From the NCBI RefSeq assembly GCF_900176205.1, contig NZ_LT859959.1, positions 310,001 through 374,000 of the forward strand: 64,000 nucleotides of DNA, given 5' to 3'. Below are positions 15,534 to 24,821 of the stretch, piece after piece. The notes under the pieces were generated by a model. It was not told where the DNA came from. It was given only the letters and a program-made list of their open reading frames with translations, and made no database searches. The translations under genes and the position numbers were made by a program. Each line of letters begins with the position of its first letter. Position 1 is the stretch's first letter. This stretch comes from Bradyrhizobium sp. ORS 285. Its GTDB lineage: Bacteria > Pseudomonadota > Alphaproteobacteria > Rhizobiales > Xanthobacteraceae.

Positions 15534-17905
15534 CGCTTGGCATCCTTCATCGGCCGGTCTGCGCCGAGGATCGTCAGAAGCAGCGGCAGCGCGGCCTCGA
15601 AATCGGCAGTTCCGGCAGGCAGCGGCGTCAGCGGCTGCAAGGGCGCGACCTCGGTCGTCGTCGCCACAGCCAGCGGACGCTGTTTCGCGAGCTCATCGAG
15701 CAGCCGCCGTCGCTCGTTGCGATCGAAGCTCGAGAAAGCGCGGCGCATCACAGGCAGCAGATTGTTGAACGCCTCGTCATCGATCGCCGCGAGCCAGCCG
15801 TCGATGATCCGGCGCAGCGCGTGGTCGTGCAGCAGCACCTGGCCGCTCTGGCCGAGAAAGCCGTCGAGCCAGTCGCCGGCCTGCAAGGTCGGCACGCTGT
15901 GCGAGAGTGCGCGCGACAGAGCGAGCGCCGTCTGCTCCGGCGAGACCACGCCGTGATCATAGAGCGCGCGGCTCGCGAGTCCCTTCAACAGGGGATGCGC
16001 CGCCGCATCATTGGCGACGGATGCCAGCGCGCGCCGCCATCCCTCGCGCAGGCCGGCATCCTCGATCAGCCCGATCGCAGCGTCGAGCCGCGCCAGCCTG
16101 CCCCGCAGATCGGCCGCGACATCAGCCTGCAGGTTGCGGCAGGCATAGACGAGCCCGGCGCAGATCGCCTCGACCAGGCTGATCACCAGCAGCCGCAGCG
16201 CCTCGGTCGGCAGCTCGCGCGCCGTGCCATAGCGCAGGATCTCGGCCAGCGGCGGCACGGCCTCGGTAAGATTCGTGACGTCGCTGGTGGCCGCCGAGCG
16301 CTGCTGCAGCAGCGCGATCGTGGTCTCGGCGGCCTCGCTCAGGCCGGCTTCGAGACAGCCGCGCACGATGGCGGCGACCATGTTCAGCGACGTCGCCGTC
16401 TGCGCGTTGCTGACCGCGGCATTGCCCGCGGCCTGCGCGACCGTCGTGCCGTGCACCAGCGCCTCGACCAGGCGCACCGAGAATTCCGGCTCCCAGCGCA
16501 GCCGCCAGTTCTCACGAAAGGTGCCGCGGCTCTGTCCCGATCCTTGCAGCCGTCCCCACGGCACCTGGATCAAAGCGAGGCGATGCAGCAGTTGCGACTT
16601 GGCGAGACCCGCCTCGCTGCGCAAATCGAGCGCGACGTCACTGTCCAGCGCCTCGGGCTTGAGCTTCAGCTTGCGCTGCCAGCGCGCGAGATCCGCGGCG
16701 AGAGGCATCTGTGGCACGCTGTCGTCGATCTCGCCGACACGTTGCCCGATGATGAGCTGCTGCTCGATCAGGCGAAACAGCGCGGTCTCGCCTTCGCAGA
16801 GCGTGGCAAGGCTCGCCTCGCGCATCTCCGCCAGTCCCGGCAGCGCCACGTCGCGCAACGCGGCGAGCGTGATCGCCAGCCGTGACGCCTCGATGACGGA
16901 CGCCGTCGACGCCGGCCGGCCGTTTCGCCGCAGCAGCTCGGCCACACGCGCCTGCCAGCGCGTCGTGAAGCCGGTGGCATCGAGTGCAGTCGCCTGGTCG
17001 TGCTGGAGCCCCTGCCACAGATGCGCGTACCAGCCGGGAGAGATCACCCCGGCGCCATAGCCGGAGGACGCGGCGAGCCGCGTCTCGGTCCACGGCACCC
17101 AGGTCGCGGTCACCTTGGTCAGTCCCTTGAGCAGTGCACGATCATCCTTCAGCGCGACCTTCTTGCGCAACGCCGGCACGTGCCAGGCGCCGCAAACCAC
17201 GGCGACAGGGCCATCCTGCGCGCCCAGCGCGGCCGCGATTTCCAGGCGCATATGCGCCTCGCGGCGCAGCTCGCGCTCCGCTTCGTCCGCAGGCTGATAG
17301 GGCAGGGGATCGATCTTCTCGCGCAGCGCGCCGATCGCCGCTTCCAGCGCGGCAAAGATCTCCGGTCCGTGCGTGCCCTGCTCGACGAGCGCATTCCACC
17401 AGGTCTCGCTGTCGTCATAGCCGGCCAATGTCGAGAGATAGGCCAGGGGATCGCGCCGGATCTGCGCAAGCTGCGGATCGATCGTCTCAGGCTGATCCGG
17501 CGCAGCTGCGCCGGCGTCCTCCGGTGAGGCCTCGCCCGCATCATCCTCTTGCTTCGCCGCTTTGGCCCGTTCGGCGAGCCGATGCGACGCCGGAAGATCG
17601 ATGAAGCGGACCGGGCGTCCCTTCTCCAGCGCCCAGCGGATCGCCTGCCATTCGGGCGAGAACATCGCGAACGGAAAGAAGCTCGCATTCGCCGCGTCGT
17701 CCTGCGCGTGCACCAGCAGCGCGATCGGCGGCACCATCGCTGGCGAGGCGGCGAAACTGATCAGCTCGTCGGCATCCGGCGGCCCTTCGATCAGCACGAC
17801 CGCGGGATCGGCGGCATCGAGCGCCGTGAGCACCGCGCGTGCCGAGCCCGGCCCGTGATGCCTTATGCCGAGGAGATGCAGGCGATCGGGCTGAGCAGAT
17901 GCCAT
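15530..17905 (-). CDS. DUF5682-like protein with N-terminal TraB/TIKI-type domain
   Basis: 791 residues. The N-terminus LHLLGIRHHGPGSARAV (H16/H17) followed by AVVLIEGPPDADEL (E40) and, near residue 240, VAVVCGAWHVPALRKK reproduces the GxxH...E...GxxH pattern of the TraB/PrgY/TIKI superfamily. Some members of that superfamily are metal-dependent hydrolases. Conserved-looking ETWWNALVEQG and REAHMRLEIA lie between. The remaining 500 residues are helical and rich in Leu/Ala, with no motif I recognise. It starts one base after the MoxR stop and overlaps the VWA start. The hydrolase assignment is inferred from motif resemblance only. Confidence 0.82.
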   Translation of the reverse strand: MASAQPDRLHLLGIRHHGPGSARAVLTALDAADPAVVLIEGPPDADELISFAASPAMVPPIALLVHAQDDAANASFFPFAMFSPEWQAIRWALEKGRPVRFIDLPASHRLAERAKAAKQEDDAGEASPEDAGAAAPDQPETIDPQLAQIRRDPLAYLSTLAGYDDSETWWNALVEQGTHGPEIFAALEAAIGALREKIDPLPYQPADEAERELRREAHMRLEIAAALGAQDGPVAVVCGAWHVPALRKKVALKDDRALLKGLTKVTATWVPWTETRLAASSGYGAGVISPGWYAHLWQGLQHDQATALDATGFTTRWQARVAELLRRNGRPASTASVIEASRLAITLAALRDVALPGLAEMREASLATLCEGETALFRLIEQQLIIGQRVGEIDDSVPQMPLAADLARWQRKLKLKPEALDSDVALDLRSEAGLAKSQLLHRLALIQVPWGRLQGSGQSRGTFRENWRLRWEPEFSVRLVEALVHGTTVAQAAGNAAVSNAQTATSLNMVAAIVRGCLEAGLSEAAETTIALLQQRSAATSDVTNLTEAVPPLAEILRYGTARELPTEALRLLVISLVEAICAGLVYACRNLQADVAADLRGRLARLDAAIGLIEDAGLREGWRRALASVANDAAAHPLLKGLASRALYDHGVVSPEQTALALSRALSHSVPTLQAGDWLDGFLGQSGQVLLHDHALRRIIDGWLAAIDDEAFNNLLPVMRRAFSSFDRNERRRLLDELAKQRPLAVATTTEVAPLQPLTPLPAGTADFEAALPLLLTILGADRPMKDAKR

Positions 17906-17906
17906 G

Positions 17907-19010
17907 TCACATCACGTCGCGGATGGCGCCGTAGAGATCGGCCCACGGCTTGCGCTCGCGCACGACGGTTTCGAGATATTCCTGCAGCACCACCTTGTCC
18001 TGCACCGGGTCCTTGACGATCGCGCCGACCAGATTGGCCGCCATGCTCTGCGCATCGATCTCGCCGGAGCCGAAATGGCCCGCCTCGGCCCAGGCGCCGA
18101 TCGTCACCGCGATCGCCTCCGCCGTCGATAGCGAGCCGGAGGGTGATTTCAGCTTCAGCCGGCCATCGAGCGTCTGGCCGTCGCGCAACTCGCGGAACAC
18201 CGTGACGATGCGCATGATCTCCTGATCGGCCGGCGCGATCTTGGGCAACTCCAGGCCGCCGCCGATCTCGCCGACGCGCTTGGTCACGATCTTCACCTCT
18301 TCATCGAGGTCCCCCGGCAGCGGCAGCACCACGACGTTGAAGCGCCGCTTGAGCGCCGACGACAATTCGTTGACGCCCTTGTCGCGCGCATTGGCGGTGG
18401 CGATCATGTTGAAGCCGCGCGTGGCGTGAATGGAGTCGTTGATCTCCGGGATCGGCATCAGCTTCTCCGACAGCACGGTGATCAGCGTGTCCTGCACGTC
18501 CGAGGGCATGCGGGTCAGCTCCTCGAAGCGCACGATCCGCCCCGCCTCCATTGCCCGCATCAGCGGCGTCGCCACCATCGCCTCGCGCGACGGGCCTTTG
18601 GCCAGCAGCAGCGCGTAGTTCCAGCCATAACGGATCTGGTTCTCGTCGGTGCCGGCCGTGCATTGCACGATCATCTCGGACGAGCCGGAGATCGCGGCGG
18701 CCAGATGCTCCGACACCCACGACTTCGCCGTGCCGGGCACGCCGAGGATCAGGAGCGCGCGGTCGGTCGCGAGCGTCGCCACCGCGGTCTCGATCAGCCG
18801 GCGGTTGCCGATATATTTCGGCGAGATCTCGACGCCGGATCTGGTGCGGCCGCCCATCAGATAGGTGACGACCGCCTGCGGCGACAACCGCCACTGCGCC
18901 GGCCGCGCGCGGGTGTCCTCCTGCGCCAGCGCCTCGAGCTCATGGGCATGCAGCGCCTCAGCGGAGCGGCGCAGCTGGGCGTCTTGTGAGCTCACATCGG
19001 CAGTGGTCAT
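17907..19010 (-). CDS. MoxR-type AAA+ ATPase
   Basis: 367 residues from the ATG at 19010, with GGGAG seven bases upstream; the open frame extends further upstream but has no start signal. Walker A is GVPGTAKS (90-97), Walker B RIVRFEEL (158-165), sensor 1 MIATAN (about 202-207), and the arginine finger lies in LKRRFNVV (221-223). MoxR ATPases form hexamers that remodel client proteins, usually together with a VWA protein, and one is encoded in the same operon. The gene lies 29 bp after the DUF5691-like gene and 1 bp before the DUF5682-like gene. Confidence 0.9.
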   Translation of the reverse strand: MTTADVSSQDAQLRRSAEALHAHELEALAQEDTRARPAQWRLSPQAVVTYLMGGRTRSGVEISPKYIGNRRLIETAVATLATDRALLILGVPGTAKSWVSEHLAAAISGSSEMIVQCTAGTDENQIRYGWNYALLLAKGPSREAMVATPLMRAMEAGRIVRFEELTRMPSDVQDTLITVLSEKLMPIPEINDSIHATRGFNMIATANARDKGVNELSSALKRRFNVVVLPLPGDLDEEVKIVTKRVGEIGGGLELPKIAPADQEIMRIVTVFRELRDGQTLDGRLKLKSPSGSLSTAEAIAVTIGAWAEAGHFGSGEIDAQSMAANLVGAIVKDPVQDKVVLQEYLETVVRERKPWADLYGAIRDVM

Positions 19011-19039
19011 GGGCGTACTCCCGGCATCATGTGGCGCGC

Positions 19040-20434
19040 TCACGCTGGCAGCGCGAGAACGAGATCGGTGAAATCCTTCGCCGCCCGGCTCGTCGAGAGC
19101 GGCAACGCTGCGAGCGAGGCGGTGAACGCGGCGATCGTCGCGGATGGCATCAGCGCGGCCATCAGCACCAGCCGTCCGTCGTCCTTCTGTGCGGCCGGCG
19201 TGGTCGCCTCCGCGAGCTCCTGAATGGTCTTCTGCCAGGCGGGCGACGCCAGCACGCGCTCGGCGATCGATGGGGCCAGCGGCTCGCGGGCCTTCGCCGC
19301 AAGCGACATCAAGGTGTATCCATTGAGCTGCTCGCCGGCCCCGAGGCGCGCGCCGATGATTCGCATCACCGTGTCGTCGTCGCCCTCGGCTGCGGCTGTG
19401 TCCATCAGCAGCATCAGCACGCGATGTTCGCTCGGCGGCAGCGCCGCGATCAGCGCTTCGGGCGGTGCGCCGACGGCTCCTGCGAGCGCGGAGAGCTGCA
19501 GGCCGCCGAACAGCCGCTCGCGCAGGGCTTCGGTCTCCTGCCATTTCAGCCCGTCGCTCGGCAGCTTGAAGGTCAGCGTCGCTGCCGAGCCCAGGCCGAT
19601 CTTGGACAGAAGCGAGCTCGCGCGCTGGAAGCATTGCGCGGCTTCCGCAAGACGCGTCCCGCGTTCGGCACGTTCGGCGATGCGCATCAGCAATTGAGCG
19701 CCGAGCTGCTTGACGCTGTCGGCGCGATCGGCGCTGAGGCCCTCCAGGAACGGTCTGTCCTCTTCGCTAAGACCGACCACCAGCGCATCAAGCAGCGCGG
19801 CGCGCACCGGTGCGGGCTCGCTCTTCCAGACGGATTCGATCAGCGCGCGGCCTTCGGCTGGATTGTCGCGGCGAATCCCGGCGACGAACGCCCGCCGCTG
19901 TGCCCTCGGGAAGGTGGTCCAGGTCTCGGCGGTGATGCGCTCGAAGAACAGGCCCTTCGCGGCGTCCTCGTCGGAGTCTGCGGCGATCAACGCGATAAAG
20001 GCGCGTTCGGCGAGGCCCTGGTCGCCGGCTTCCGCCTTGATGTGAGCGGCAAAGTCCGGCAGGTCGAATGGATGCAGCCGGCAGCCGCTGGCATTGATAC
20101 GGCGCAACGCCAGCGGCAGGACGTTCGACGCGAGCGACTTCTCGACGCTGCGCGCCAAGGCCTTCAATGCGCGCCGCGCAGGCTCCGGCAGGATCGGCCG
20201 CGCATCCTCGTGCAGCCGCCGCGCGGCGTCCGGAACGGCATCGGCGACCGGCGCCGGCGTGCCGGCAAAACGCTGCCACTGCGCAGCCAGCGCGAGCAGC
20301 GGCAGCGCCGGCTCGCGCTCCCGCGGCAACAACTCGGTGAGGGCGGCCGGCACGGCTAGCGGCTGGCGCGTCAGGCCGAGCAGGAAGGACTGGCGCAGCC
20401 GGGCGTGGGTCTGCGGATCGATCGGGTTCGCCAT
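19040..20434 (-). CDS. DUF5691-like helical protein of the SWIM-MoxR operon
   Basis: 464 residues from the ATG at 20434 (MANPIDPQTHARLRQSFLLG), with GAGGA six bases upstream. The upstream gene's TGA ends three bases before. The sequence is almost entirely amphipathic helix with recurring Leu/Ala patterns (FIALIAADSDEDAAKGLF, LLDALVVGLSEEDRPFLEG) and looks like HEAT-type repeats. No catalytic motif is visible. It resembles DUF5691 proteins by gene context and overall pattern, but I could not verify that by search. It may be a scaffold between the SWIM protein and the ATPase; this is a guess. Confidence 0.78.
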   Translation of the reverse strand: MANPIDPQTHARLRQSFLLGLTRQPLAVPAALTELLPREREPALPLLALAAQWQRFAGTPAPVADAVPDAARRLHEDARPILPEPARRALKALARSVEKSLASNVLPLALRRINASGCRLHPFDLPDFAAHIKAEAGDQGLAERAFIALIAADSDEDAAKGLFFERITAETWTTFPRAQRRAFVAGIRRDNPAEGRALIESVWKSEPAPVRAALLDALVVGLSEEDRPFLEGLSADRADSVKQLGAQLLMRIAERAERGTRLAEAAQCFQRASSLLSKIGLGSAATLTFKLPSDGLKWQETEALRERLFGGLQLSALAGAVGAPPEALIAALPPSEHRVLMLLMDTAAAEGDDDTVMRIIGARLGAGEQLNGYTLMSLAAKAREPLAPSIAERVLASPAWQKTIQELAEATTPAAQKDDGRLVLMAALMPSATIAAFTASLAALPLSTSRAAKDFTDLVLALPA

Positions 20435-20436
20435 CG

Positions 20437-21867
20437 TCAATCCTCGTGATGCCAACGTCCGAGCGGCGTGTCGGCGGCGAGCACCTGCGCGATGCGGCCG
20501 TCCCACAGGCACAGCATCGACAGGCCGTCGAGACCAAGCAGCGGCATCAACTGATCGGACTGGCCGCGCTCGACCGCGATGGCCCCGCCGCTGGCGTCAG
20601 TGATCGCAAGCGCGCCCTTGCCTGCGGTGCGCAGCCCGACATTCGCCAGCAGCAATGGCCAGCGCTCCAGCCATGGCAGCACGCTGAGCGTCGCCGCGTA
20701 GTCCTTGAGCGCCGCCGCGAGGCCTGGGAGCGGGTGCGGCCACGACGCGGCGACCCCGGTCTTGCGACTCGCCAAGAGTCCGCGCAACGGTGCGGCTGAC
20801 GGATAGAACACGATCTCGCCGTCGATCACCTCGCCGGGTGTGAACGGAAAGCCGGTGCCGCCGCCGGACACCGGTACGAAGTCGATCAGCACAGCGGCGC
20901 GGGGCTGGCTGACATCGTCGCGTGCGTTGACGAGCCAGGTCTCCAGACGTCGCAGCTTGTCGGGTTGTACCTCGGACAGATTGGCGGCGACGATCCAGAC
21001 GCTGCTTGCGCGCGGCGCCGTGACGTCGGCCAGCAGCTCCTCGCGGCGCACTGACCAACCGACCGCGCGCCTGACATCCTCGCGCAGCGGCGCGGGCAGG
21101 CGATCCTGGTGCCGATAGGCTGAGGCGATCAACGTCATCGCGCCCAGCCGCTCGATCGCGAGATCGGCGCGGCGCTCGTCGCCGACGCGAAACAGCTCGG
21201 TGCCGAGCGCTTCGAGCCGCGCGGCCAGGCCGCCGGCCTTGGCATCGACGAGACGCGTCGACAGCGTGCGCCCGGCCGCTGCCGCGCGCGTGGCGAAATC
21301 GGCGAGGCCCTGATTGAGCTGGTCCGCGATCCAGCGGTCGAGCTCGTCCAGGCCGGCGAGGATCGCGGTCTCGCGTTCGGCCTTGATGCGCTCGCGCTGC
21401 GCCTCGGCGCGGGCAGCCGCCTTCGGATCGACCGTGGCCGGCGTCGCAGCTTCGGCCAGCGCCGCATCGAGCGACGGCGCCGCGCTGGTCTCTTCGCCTT
21501 CGGTCTTCGGCTTGCCCGGTGCGCGGCCGCTGCTGCCGCGCCGCCGTGCGCTCCAGTCCTCGACCCATTGCGGCGGGCTCGCGCTCTCGAACCGCTCCGG
21601 CTTATCCACGCGCAGCCACAGTACGGCGAGCACATGCTTGCAGGGAAACTTGCGGCTCGGGCAGGTGCATTTGTAGCCGCCGCCATCGGCGGCGGTCACG
21701 ACCCGGTAGGGCGTCGCGCCGGACCCCTGGCATTCGCCCCACAGCGTCTCGGCGTCAGTGCTGGCGGCCAGCACCGGCCAGCTGGCGGGCTTCACCAGCT
21801 TGAGCGCTGCGGCAAGCGAGGCCTGGTCGGGGGCCAGCCCCTCGATCCGTTCGCGTGTCAGAGACAC
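20437..21867 (-). CDS. SWIM zinc-finger protein, first gene of the SWIM-MoxR operon
   Basis: 476 residues from a GTG at 21867, with GGGAG five bases upstream. The SWIM motif CxC-x6-CxH is complete: C67, C69, C76 and H78 in YKCTCPSRKFPCKHVLAV. SWIM domains bind zinc and contact DNA or proteins. A basic, low-complexity linker (about 108-170) leads to a larger C-terminal region containing DLAIERLGAMTLIASAYRH. As the first gene it probably carries the operon promoter in the repeat-containing gap upstream. Its role may be target recognition for the MoxR/VWA pair, which is inferred from position only. Confidence 0.87.
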   Translation of the reverse strand: MSLTRERIEGLAPDQASLAAALKLVKPASWPVLAASTDAETLWGECQGSGATPYRVVTAADGGGYKCTCPSRKFPCKHVLAVLWLRVDKPERFESASPPQWVEDWSARRRGSSGRAPGKPKTEGEETSAAPSLDAALAEAATPATVDPKAAARAEAQRERIKAERETAILAGLDELDRWIADQLNQGLADFATRAAAAGRTLSTRLVDAKAGGLAARLEALGTELFRVGDERRADLAIERLGAMTLIASAYRHQDRLPAPLREDVRRAVGWSVRREELLADVTAPRASSVWIVAANLSEVQPDKLRRLETWLVNARDDVSQPRAAVLIDFVPVSGGGTGFPFTPGEVIDGEIVFYPSAAPLRGLLASRKTGVAASWPHPLPGLAAALKDYAATLSVLPWLERWPLLLANVGLRTAGKGALAITDASGGAIAVERGQSDQLMPLLGLDGLSMLCLWDGRIAQVLAADTPLGRWHHED

Positions 21868-21904
21868 TCACTCTCCCAACCGGTCGATCGCAATGGCGCA
21901 TTCC

Positions 21905-22009
21905 CTAAAGCGCGATGAGATCAGGATGAATCGTCATCGCGCTTTAGGTTATTGTTTGCGCATGATCTTTTCGGAAAACCGCTGCGCACTTTTCCGGATC
22001 ATGCTTTAG
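21905..22009 (+). repeat. 105-bp dispersed palindromic repeat, copy 1
   Basis: It begins CTAAAGCGCGATGAGATCAG and ends GGATCATGCTTTAG. The first 40 bases fold back on themselves (AAAGCGCGATGA...TCATCGCGCTTT), and the second part forms another hairpin (GCATGATC...GATCATGC). An inverted copy at 56792-56896 differs at one base. It lies 38 bp upstream of the SWIM gene start. Confidence 0.9.
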
Positions 22010-22745
22010 CAGATGGCAGGAGAGCCGCACAACAATTCAGGCGGGATGCCGCCGATTCGCCCGGCCGCTACGTTGCACCGAGGAATGAGAGAATCTGGTG
22101 GCAACGCGGAGAGCATGTGGCCGGCGAGGGAGGCGCGACAGTGTCCGGCCTGGCATGACCTCCGTTGCGATTATCCAGTTCCCAGTCGGGAAAACCGCCC
22201 GCATGTGGCGGGCAAGATATCGCTCAGCGCTGCGAACAGAGCGCGCTCGAATCGATTTCATCCGAGCGACAGTTGCAAGCTTGGCAACTGCGCGCAGGAT
22301 GTAATGCTGCGGTAAGGCCGGGACTCCATTGTCCTCGCGTCCTTGCGGTTGAAGACGCATCGAATTCGCAAATCCATTTGCGTTGTCGGCATTGATAGTT
22401 TGCCGACGGGCAATGTGTGGTTCGGCCGCTAAGACAATGGATCGACGTTGCAGAGCTGAACCGACCTCACAGGGTCGGCTCCGTCCCGACTGCGACGTCT
22501 TCCATCATGAGCTGGTGCCGCATGGCTTCGAACGTCGTCGGAATCCAGCGAGCAGGTCGTCCGGGCTGTGACCCCAGCCCCACACACACCCGGGCGACCT
22601 GCGATGATGGCGCTTCAGTCCGTTTCATCCCGTCGTCTCCGCATGGTCTAGCTCTTGAGAGAGAGCCGACGCTCTGTGTAAGGATGCGGTAAGCGCCAGC
22701 AACGAGTCTCCTCCGCACACCGCTCAGCGAGTGAGGGAGAACGGA
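22010..22745. other. Non-coding stretch between the SWIM operon and a small secreted-protein gene
   Basis: No frame in either direction has convincing codon use or a start signal. The only structure seen is an imperfect dyad at 22270-22290 (CAGTTGC...GCAACTG) and a short hairpin near 22197-22213 (GCCCGC...GCGGGC). The last 100 bases probably hold the promoter of the downstream gene, but I see no clear -35/-10 pair. Confidence 0.5.
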
Positions 22746-23069
22746 ATGAAACGAATTGGTGCGCTTCTGCTTGCAGCATCGCTCATCGCGAGCATGACGG
22801 CGATGCCGGCCCATGCCGGTGACCGCGGCGCGGCGGTCGCAGCCGGTGTCGTCGGTGGCCTGGCGATCGGAGCTCTGATCGGATCGGCGGCGACGAGCCG
22901 CGCCGCTCCCACCTACGTCTACAGCTATGACGACTTCCCGCCGCCGCGCGTCGTTCATCGCCGTTACCGCGCCTACGATTATGACGTGGGCTATGGCGGC
23001 GGCTACGACCATGGCTACGCGTCCGGCTACCGCGACGGCTACTCGGACGGGGCGTGGGACGGCTACTGA
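22746..23069 (+). CDS. Small secreted Gly/Tyr-rich protein
   Basis: 107 residues from the ATG at 22746, with GGGAGA six bases upstream; an earlier in-frame ATG lacks this signal. A clear signal peptide (MKRIGALLLAASLIASMTAM, cleavage after AHA) is followed by a short glycine-zipper-like hydrophobic stretch (AAVAAGVVGGLAIGALIG). The C-terminal half is rich in Tyr, Gly and Asp (YGGGYDHGYASGYRDGYSDG). The glycine zipper suggests insertion in or on the outer membrane. Function unknown. A strong intrinsic terminator follows 24 bp later, so it is a single-gene transcript. Confidence 0.85.
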   Translation: MKRIGALLLAASLIASMTAMPAHAGDRGAAVAAGVVGGLAIGALIGSAATSRAAPTYVYSYDDFPPPRVVHRRYRAYDYDVGYGGGYDHGYASGYRDGYSDGAWDGY

Positions 23070-23092
23070 GACCGACGCCTGACGATTGTGAG

Positions 23093-23125
23093 AAAGGTCC
23101 CGCCGGTGCGGGGCCTTTCTTTTTT
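23093..23125 (+). terminator. Intrinsic terminator of the small secreted-protein gene
   Basis: The stem AAAGGTCCCGC (23093-23103) pairs with GCGGGGCCTTT (23108-23118) around a four-base loop and is followed by CTTTTTT. The opposite strand has no T-run, so it acts on plus-strand transcription only. Confidence 0.9.
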
Positions 23126-23156
23126 GGCCGACCTTGGGGCCTTCGCTTGGCGCCGG

Positions 23157-24821
23157 TCAGCGGGTGACCAGGAAGGCGACCACGCCGCGCGTCCGCCCCG
23201 GCCATCCGAACAGTCGCGATTGCAGGGCGAACGCGTGCCGGGTGGAGTTCCGACCGGCGACGGCAATCGCCTCGGCGGACTCGATGCAATCCTGCTGGTC
23301 CTCGAAGCAGAGCAAAACCCAGCCCTCGGGGTTGGTAATGTTTGTTTCGGTGTCCTGCAGGTGGCGCTGTGCGGTCGCGGGCAGGGCGTAATAGGGATGA
23401 TCCGGGCTGTAGAATGCGGTCGCCAGCGCGAGGCTTTCGGTGCCGCTGACATGCTTGAGGGGCCGTCCCGTCTGCTCGCGCCAGAGGCGGGTCGCTTCCT
23501 CCGCGGTCTGCCGATAGAACGTACGGCCTTCTTCATAGCCGTAGCTGTTGCGGTAGTACGCGTGCAGCGGAGCGCCGATCGTGACGGCGGCGAGGGCAAT
23601 TGTGGCGGTCATCACTGCCATGTTGACGGTGTGGAAGCGCTTGATCTCGTAGCTGGCGCCGCCGACGACCACCACCACGAACAGGAACAATCCCTGCAGC
23701 GCCCACAGCGAGGGCAGGTCCGTGCCCATCACCACCGCATTGATCACGGGCAGGGCGACGGTGCCGATCGCGACGTAGAACAGAAGCCGCAGGCCATTGT
23801 CCAGCGCGGCCATCTCTGCGCCGACGTGCTTGATCCGGGAGCCGGCCACCACGATCCAGGTCACGGCCGGGACGGCCATCGCCGCCAGCAGGCCGAGCAC
23901 GAAGAACAGGGAATCCCGCAAGGAGGTCGAGATATCCGACCTCGCATGCGTCATTGCGTGATGAATGGGGGCTCCATCGTTGGCGGCGAGCCAGTCCAGA
24001 TGTAGCCACAGCGCGGCCAACCCCACTGCCCCCGAAATCCAGGGGGATGCCGAGCCGTAATAGGCCCGCCGCTGCGGATGGGCGAGCGCGGCGAGCGCGA
24101 AGCTGATCAGCAGGAAGATCGAATAGTATTTGCCGAGCAGGGTGATCGCGGCCGCGACGCCGGTCGCGACGGACCAGAGCAGGTTGCGCGTTTCGAACGC
24201 GCGCAGAAAGCAGTAGGTGGCCAGCGGCCAGGTCGCGAGCTGCACCGAGTTCGCATTGAAGCGCTGTGCATGAAACTGGTAGGCAGGCGTCAGCATCAGC
24301 AGCAGCAGCACGATGACCCGCTTGTCGCCGGCCATGAAGCGCCGCGACACCAGGTCGACGAACCACAGCGCCACGGCGGCATTGGTCATCGCCATCAGGT
24401 GAAGCGACCAGTCGGACGTGGGAAACAGCGTGGTCCAGGCACCGGCGATCCAGCCCATCAGCGGCGGATGCTTGGCGTAGCCCCAGCCGAAATCCCGTCC
24501 GAAGGTCCAGGTCTCCAGGACATCCGGGTGCAGCCCGGCACCGGAATAGGCGATCGAGAGATAGGCCGTCCACATGGCCACGAAGACGGCCAGCAGCAGC
24601 GGCACCGCCCAGCCCGCCTCGACGGCGTCCAGCCAGCACAGCAGCGGCCGGCGCCACGTCGCCGGATTCCGGTCCGACCGCTCGGCGGCCGCGGAAAAAG
24701 ACAGGTCGTAGAACATTCCGGATGGCATCAATGACGGCGCGCTGAATGCTGCGTTCGCCGGGACTCCGCCGGAGGTCGGCCGCCGTGGGGCAGCCGGGTT
24801 TGAGCGTCTCTGCAGATCCAT
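23157..24821 (-). CDS. GT39/ArnT-type membrane glycosyltransferase
   Basis: 554 residues with about eleven predicted membrane helices. After a polar N-terminus, the first helix (about 72-92) leads to the loop YSGAGLHPDVLETWTFGRDF and the KHPPLMGWI motif. An acidic residue in the first loop followed by a HPP-type motif is typical of the PMT/ArnT (GT39, GT83) C-type glycosyltransferases, which use polyprenyl-phosphate sugars on the periplasmic side. The C-terminal 130 residues are soluble. Acceptor and sugar cannot be told. The start is uncertain: Met32 and Met36 (MPSGMFYDLSF) are shorter options. Confidence 0.83.
   Translation of the reverse strand: MDLQRRSNPAAPRRPTSGGVPANAAFSAPSLMPSGMFYDLSFSAAAERSDRNPATWRRPLLCWLDAVEAGWAVPLLLAVFVAMWTAYLSIAYSGAGLHPDVLETWTFGRDFGWGYAKHPPLMGWIAGAWTTLFPTSDWSLHLMAMTNAAVALWFVDLVSRRFMAGDKRVIVLLLLMLTPAYQFHAQRFNANSVQLATWPLATYCFLRAFETRNLLWSVATGVAAAITLLGKYYSIFLLISFALAALAHPQRRAYYGSASPWISGAVGLAALWLHLDWLAANDGAPIHHAMTHARSDISTSLRDSLFFVLGLLAAMAVPAVTWIVVAGSRIKHVGAEMAALDNGLRLLFYVAIGTVALPVINAVVMGTDLPSLWALQGLFLFVVVVVGGASYEIKRFHTVNMAVMTATIALAAVTIGAPLHAYYRNSYGYEEGRTFYRQTAEEATRLWREQTGRPLKHVSGTESLALATAFYSPDHPYYALPATAQRHLQDTETNITNPEGWVLLCFEDQQDCIESAEAIAVAGRNSTRHAFALQSRLFGWPGRTRGVVAFLVTR

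Noticed and set aside
23157..24005. 305-codon plus-strand frame (start 23088) over the glycosyltransferase gene
   Set aside because: Antisense to a gene with clear membrane helices and family motifs; it also overlaps the intrinsic terminator.
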